From Arthrobacter pullicola (GTDB taxonomy: Bacteria; Actinomycetota; Actinomycetes; Actinomycetales; Micrococcaceae): a stretch of DNA of 64,000 nt. The position numbers and the translations under genes were made by a program. Of this stretch, positions 63,754 to 64,000 are shown piece after piece. The notes beneath the pieces are model-generated. The model was not told the DNA's origin, did no database searches, and saw nothing but the letters and a program-made list of their open reading frames with translations. The DNA lies in contig NZ_JACSQC010000008.1 in assembly GCF_014836875.1 (NCBI RefSeq), forward strand, positions 1 through 64,000, given 5' to 3'. How positions within the stretch are numbered: the first letter of the stretch is position 1; the number at the start of each line of letters is the position of its first letter.

Positions 63754-64000
63754 TTAGGAGTGGATGACAACCGCAACGTTGGAGACCTCCGAGGCCGGGA
63801 CATCGGTCAGCGGAACGGTAACAGAGGTTCCGGACACGGTCCCGGTTGCCTCTGCACCGAGCGCGGTGCCGTCAGCATCAGAGAGCGTCACCTTGTACTT
63901 CAGGCCCTGGCAGGCTGAGGAGATCGACGTGAGGTTGAGGCTGGACGCCTTGTACCCCGCGTCAGGTCCCGGCGCGAAGCTGGTCTCGAAGTTGACGCCG
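63754..64000 (-). CDS. C-terminal part of a secreted protein (5' end beyond window)
   Basis: The leftward frame is open from the right edge and ends at TAA 63754, leaving 82 codons. It contains SISSACQGLKYKVTLSDADG, then GTVSGTSVTVPL and EVSNVAVVIHS. This matches the domain in the downstream 284-residue protein: a Cys after a short Ser/Thr run, a TLxDxDGxAL core, then a TVxVP strand and VAxxI. It lies 10 bases before the sipW start and probably belongs to one operon. It would be a SipW substrate. Confidence 0.75.
   Translation of the reverse strand, partial: GVNFETSFAPGPDAGYKASSLNLTSISSACQGLKYKVTLSDADGTALGAEATGTVSGTSVTVPLTDVPASEVSNVAVVIHS

Overview
The window is high-GC DNA from an actinobacterium. 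Gene content and style (DUF222/HNH endonuclease, SNF2 helicase with SWIM finger, YegP, SipW-type secretion locus, TANNNT boxes placed just before start codons) fit the Micrococcaceae, most likely Arthrobacter or a close relative. This is inferred from protein families; there is no rRNA to confirm it. It looks like ordinary chromosome: densely coded, with many short convergent and divergent gene pairs. I see no insertion sequence, prophage or CRISPR array.

Layout. 1-1.3 kb: end of an HNH endonuclease gene, then a heptamer repeat. 1.2-5.3 kb: a leftward gluconate/idonate operon (gntK, gntP-type permease, SDR, idnD-like dehydrogenase) with a palindromic operator at its head and a strong terminator at its tail. 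5.3-8.8 kb: Lrp regulator divergent from a D-amino-acid-dehydrogenase-like gene, then a TauE/SafE permease fused to an extracytoplasmic domain. 9-14.3 kb: SNF2 helicase, MarR-like protein, SRPBCC and DUF4166 pair. 14.3-17.1 kb: SorC regulator divergent from glpD. 17.2-21.3 kb: ThDP decarboxylase divergent from a metal-dependent cyclase/hydrolase, an FMN reductase and a small membrane protein. 21.4-28.8 kb: FAD dehydrogenase, YegP, asparaginase, orphan Vsr, HAD phosphatase, Tex. 29-33.3 kb: second ThDP enzyme, SDR-MarR operon, DUF503, CtaG. 33.4-36.6 kb: three-gene type III polyketide cluster. 36.7-43.4 kb: Na+/H+ antiporter, guanidinobutyrase-type ureohydrolase with a third ThDP enzyme, FAD monooxygenase, XRE-cupin regulator. 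43.7-48.2 kb: AI-2E exporter, acyl-CoA ligase, and a manganese riboswitch before a ferritin-VIT transporter. 48.2-52.8 kb: DHA2 efflux pump with TetR, a secreted protein, a sugar porter. 52.9-58.6 kb: sucCD, pcrA, inositol-phosphatase-like gene. 58.7-62.1 kb: membrane protein, MMPL transporter divergent from MarR, tRNA-Arg(CCU). 62.1-64 kb: a SipW-type signal peptidase between two secreted proteins that share a domain.

The most notable points are: the SipW-type locus, whose last gene seems to start at CTG; the Mn2+ riboswitch with competing downstream hairpins; the compact type III PKS-methyltransferase-flavin monooxygenase operon; a 13-bp inverted repeat able to hide the antiporter Shine-Dalgarno in read-through mRNA; a DosR-like box upstream of sucCD; and several apparently leaderless genes. 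All functions are read from sequence motifs and family knowledge; no search was run.
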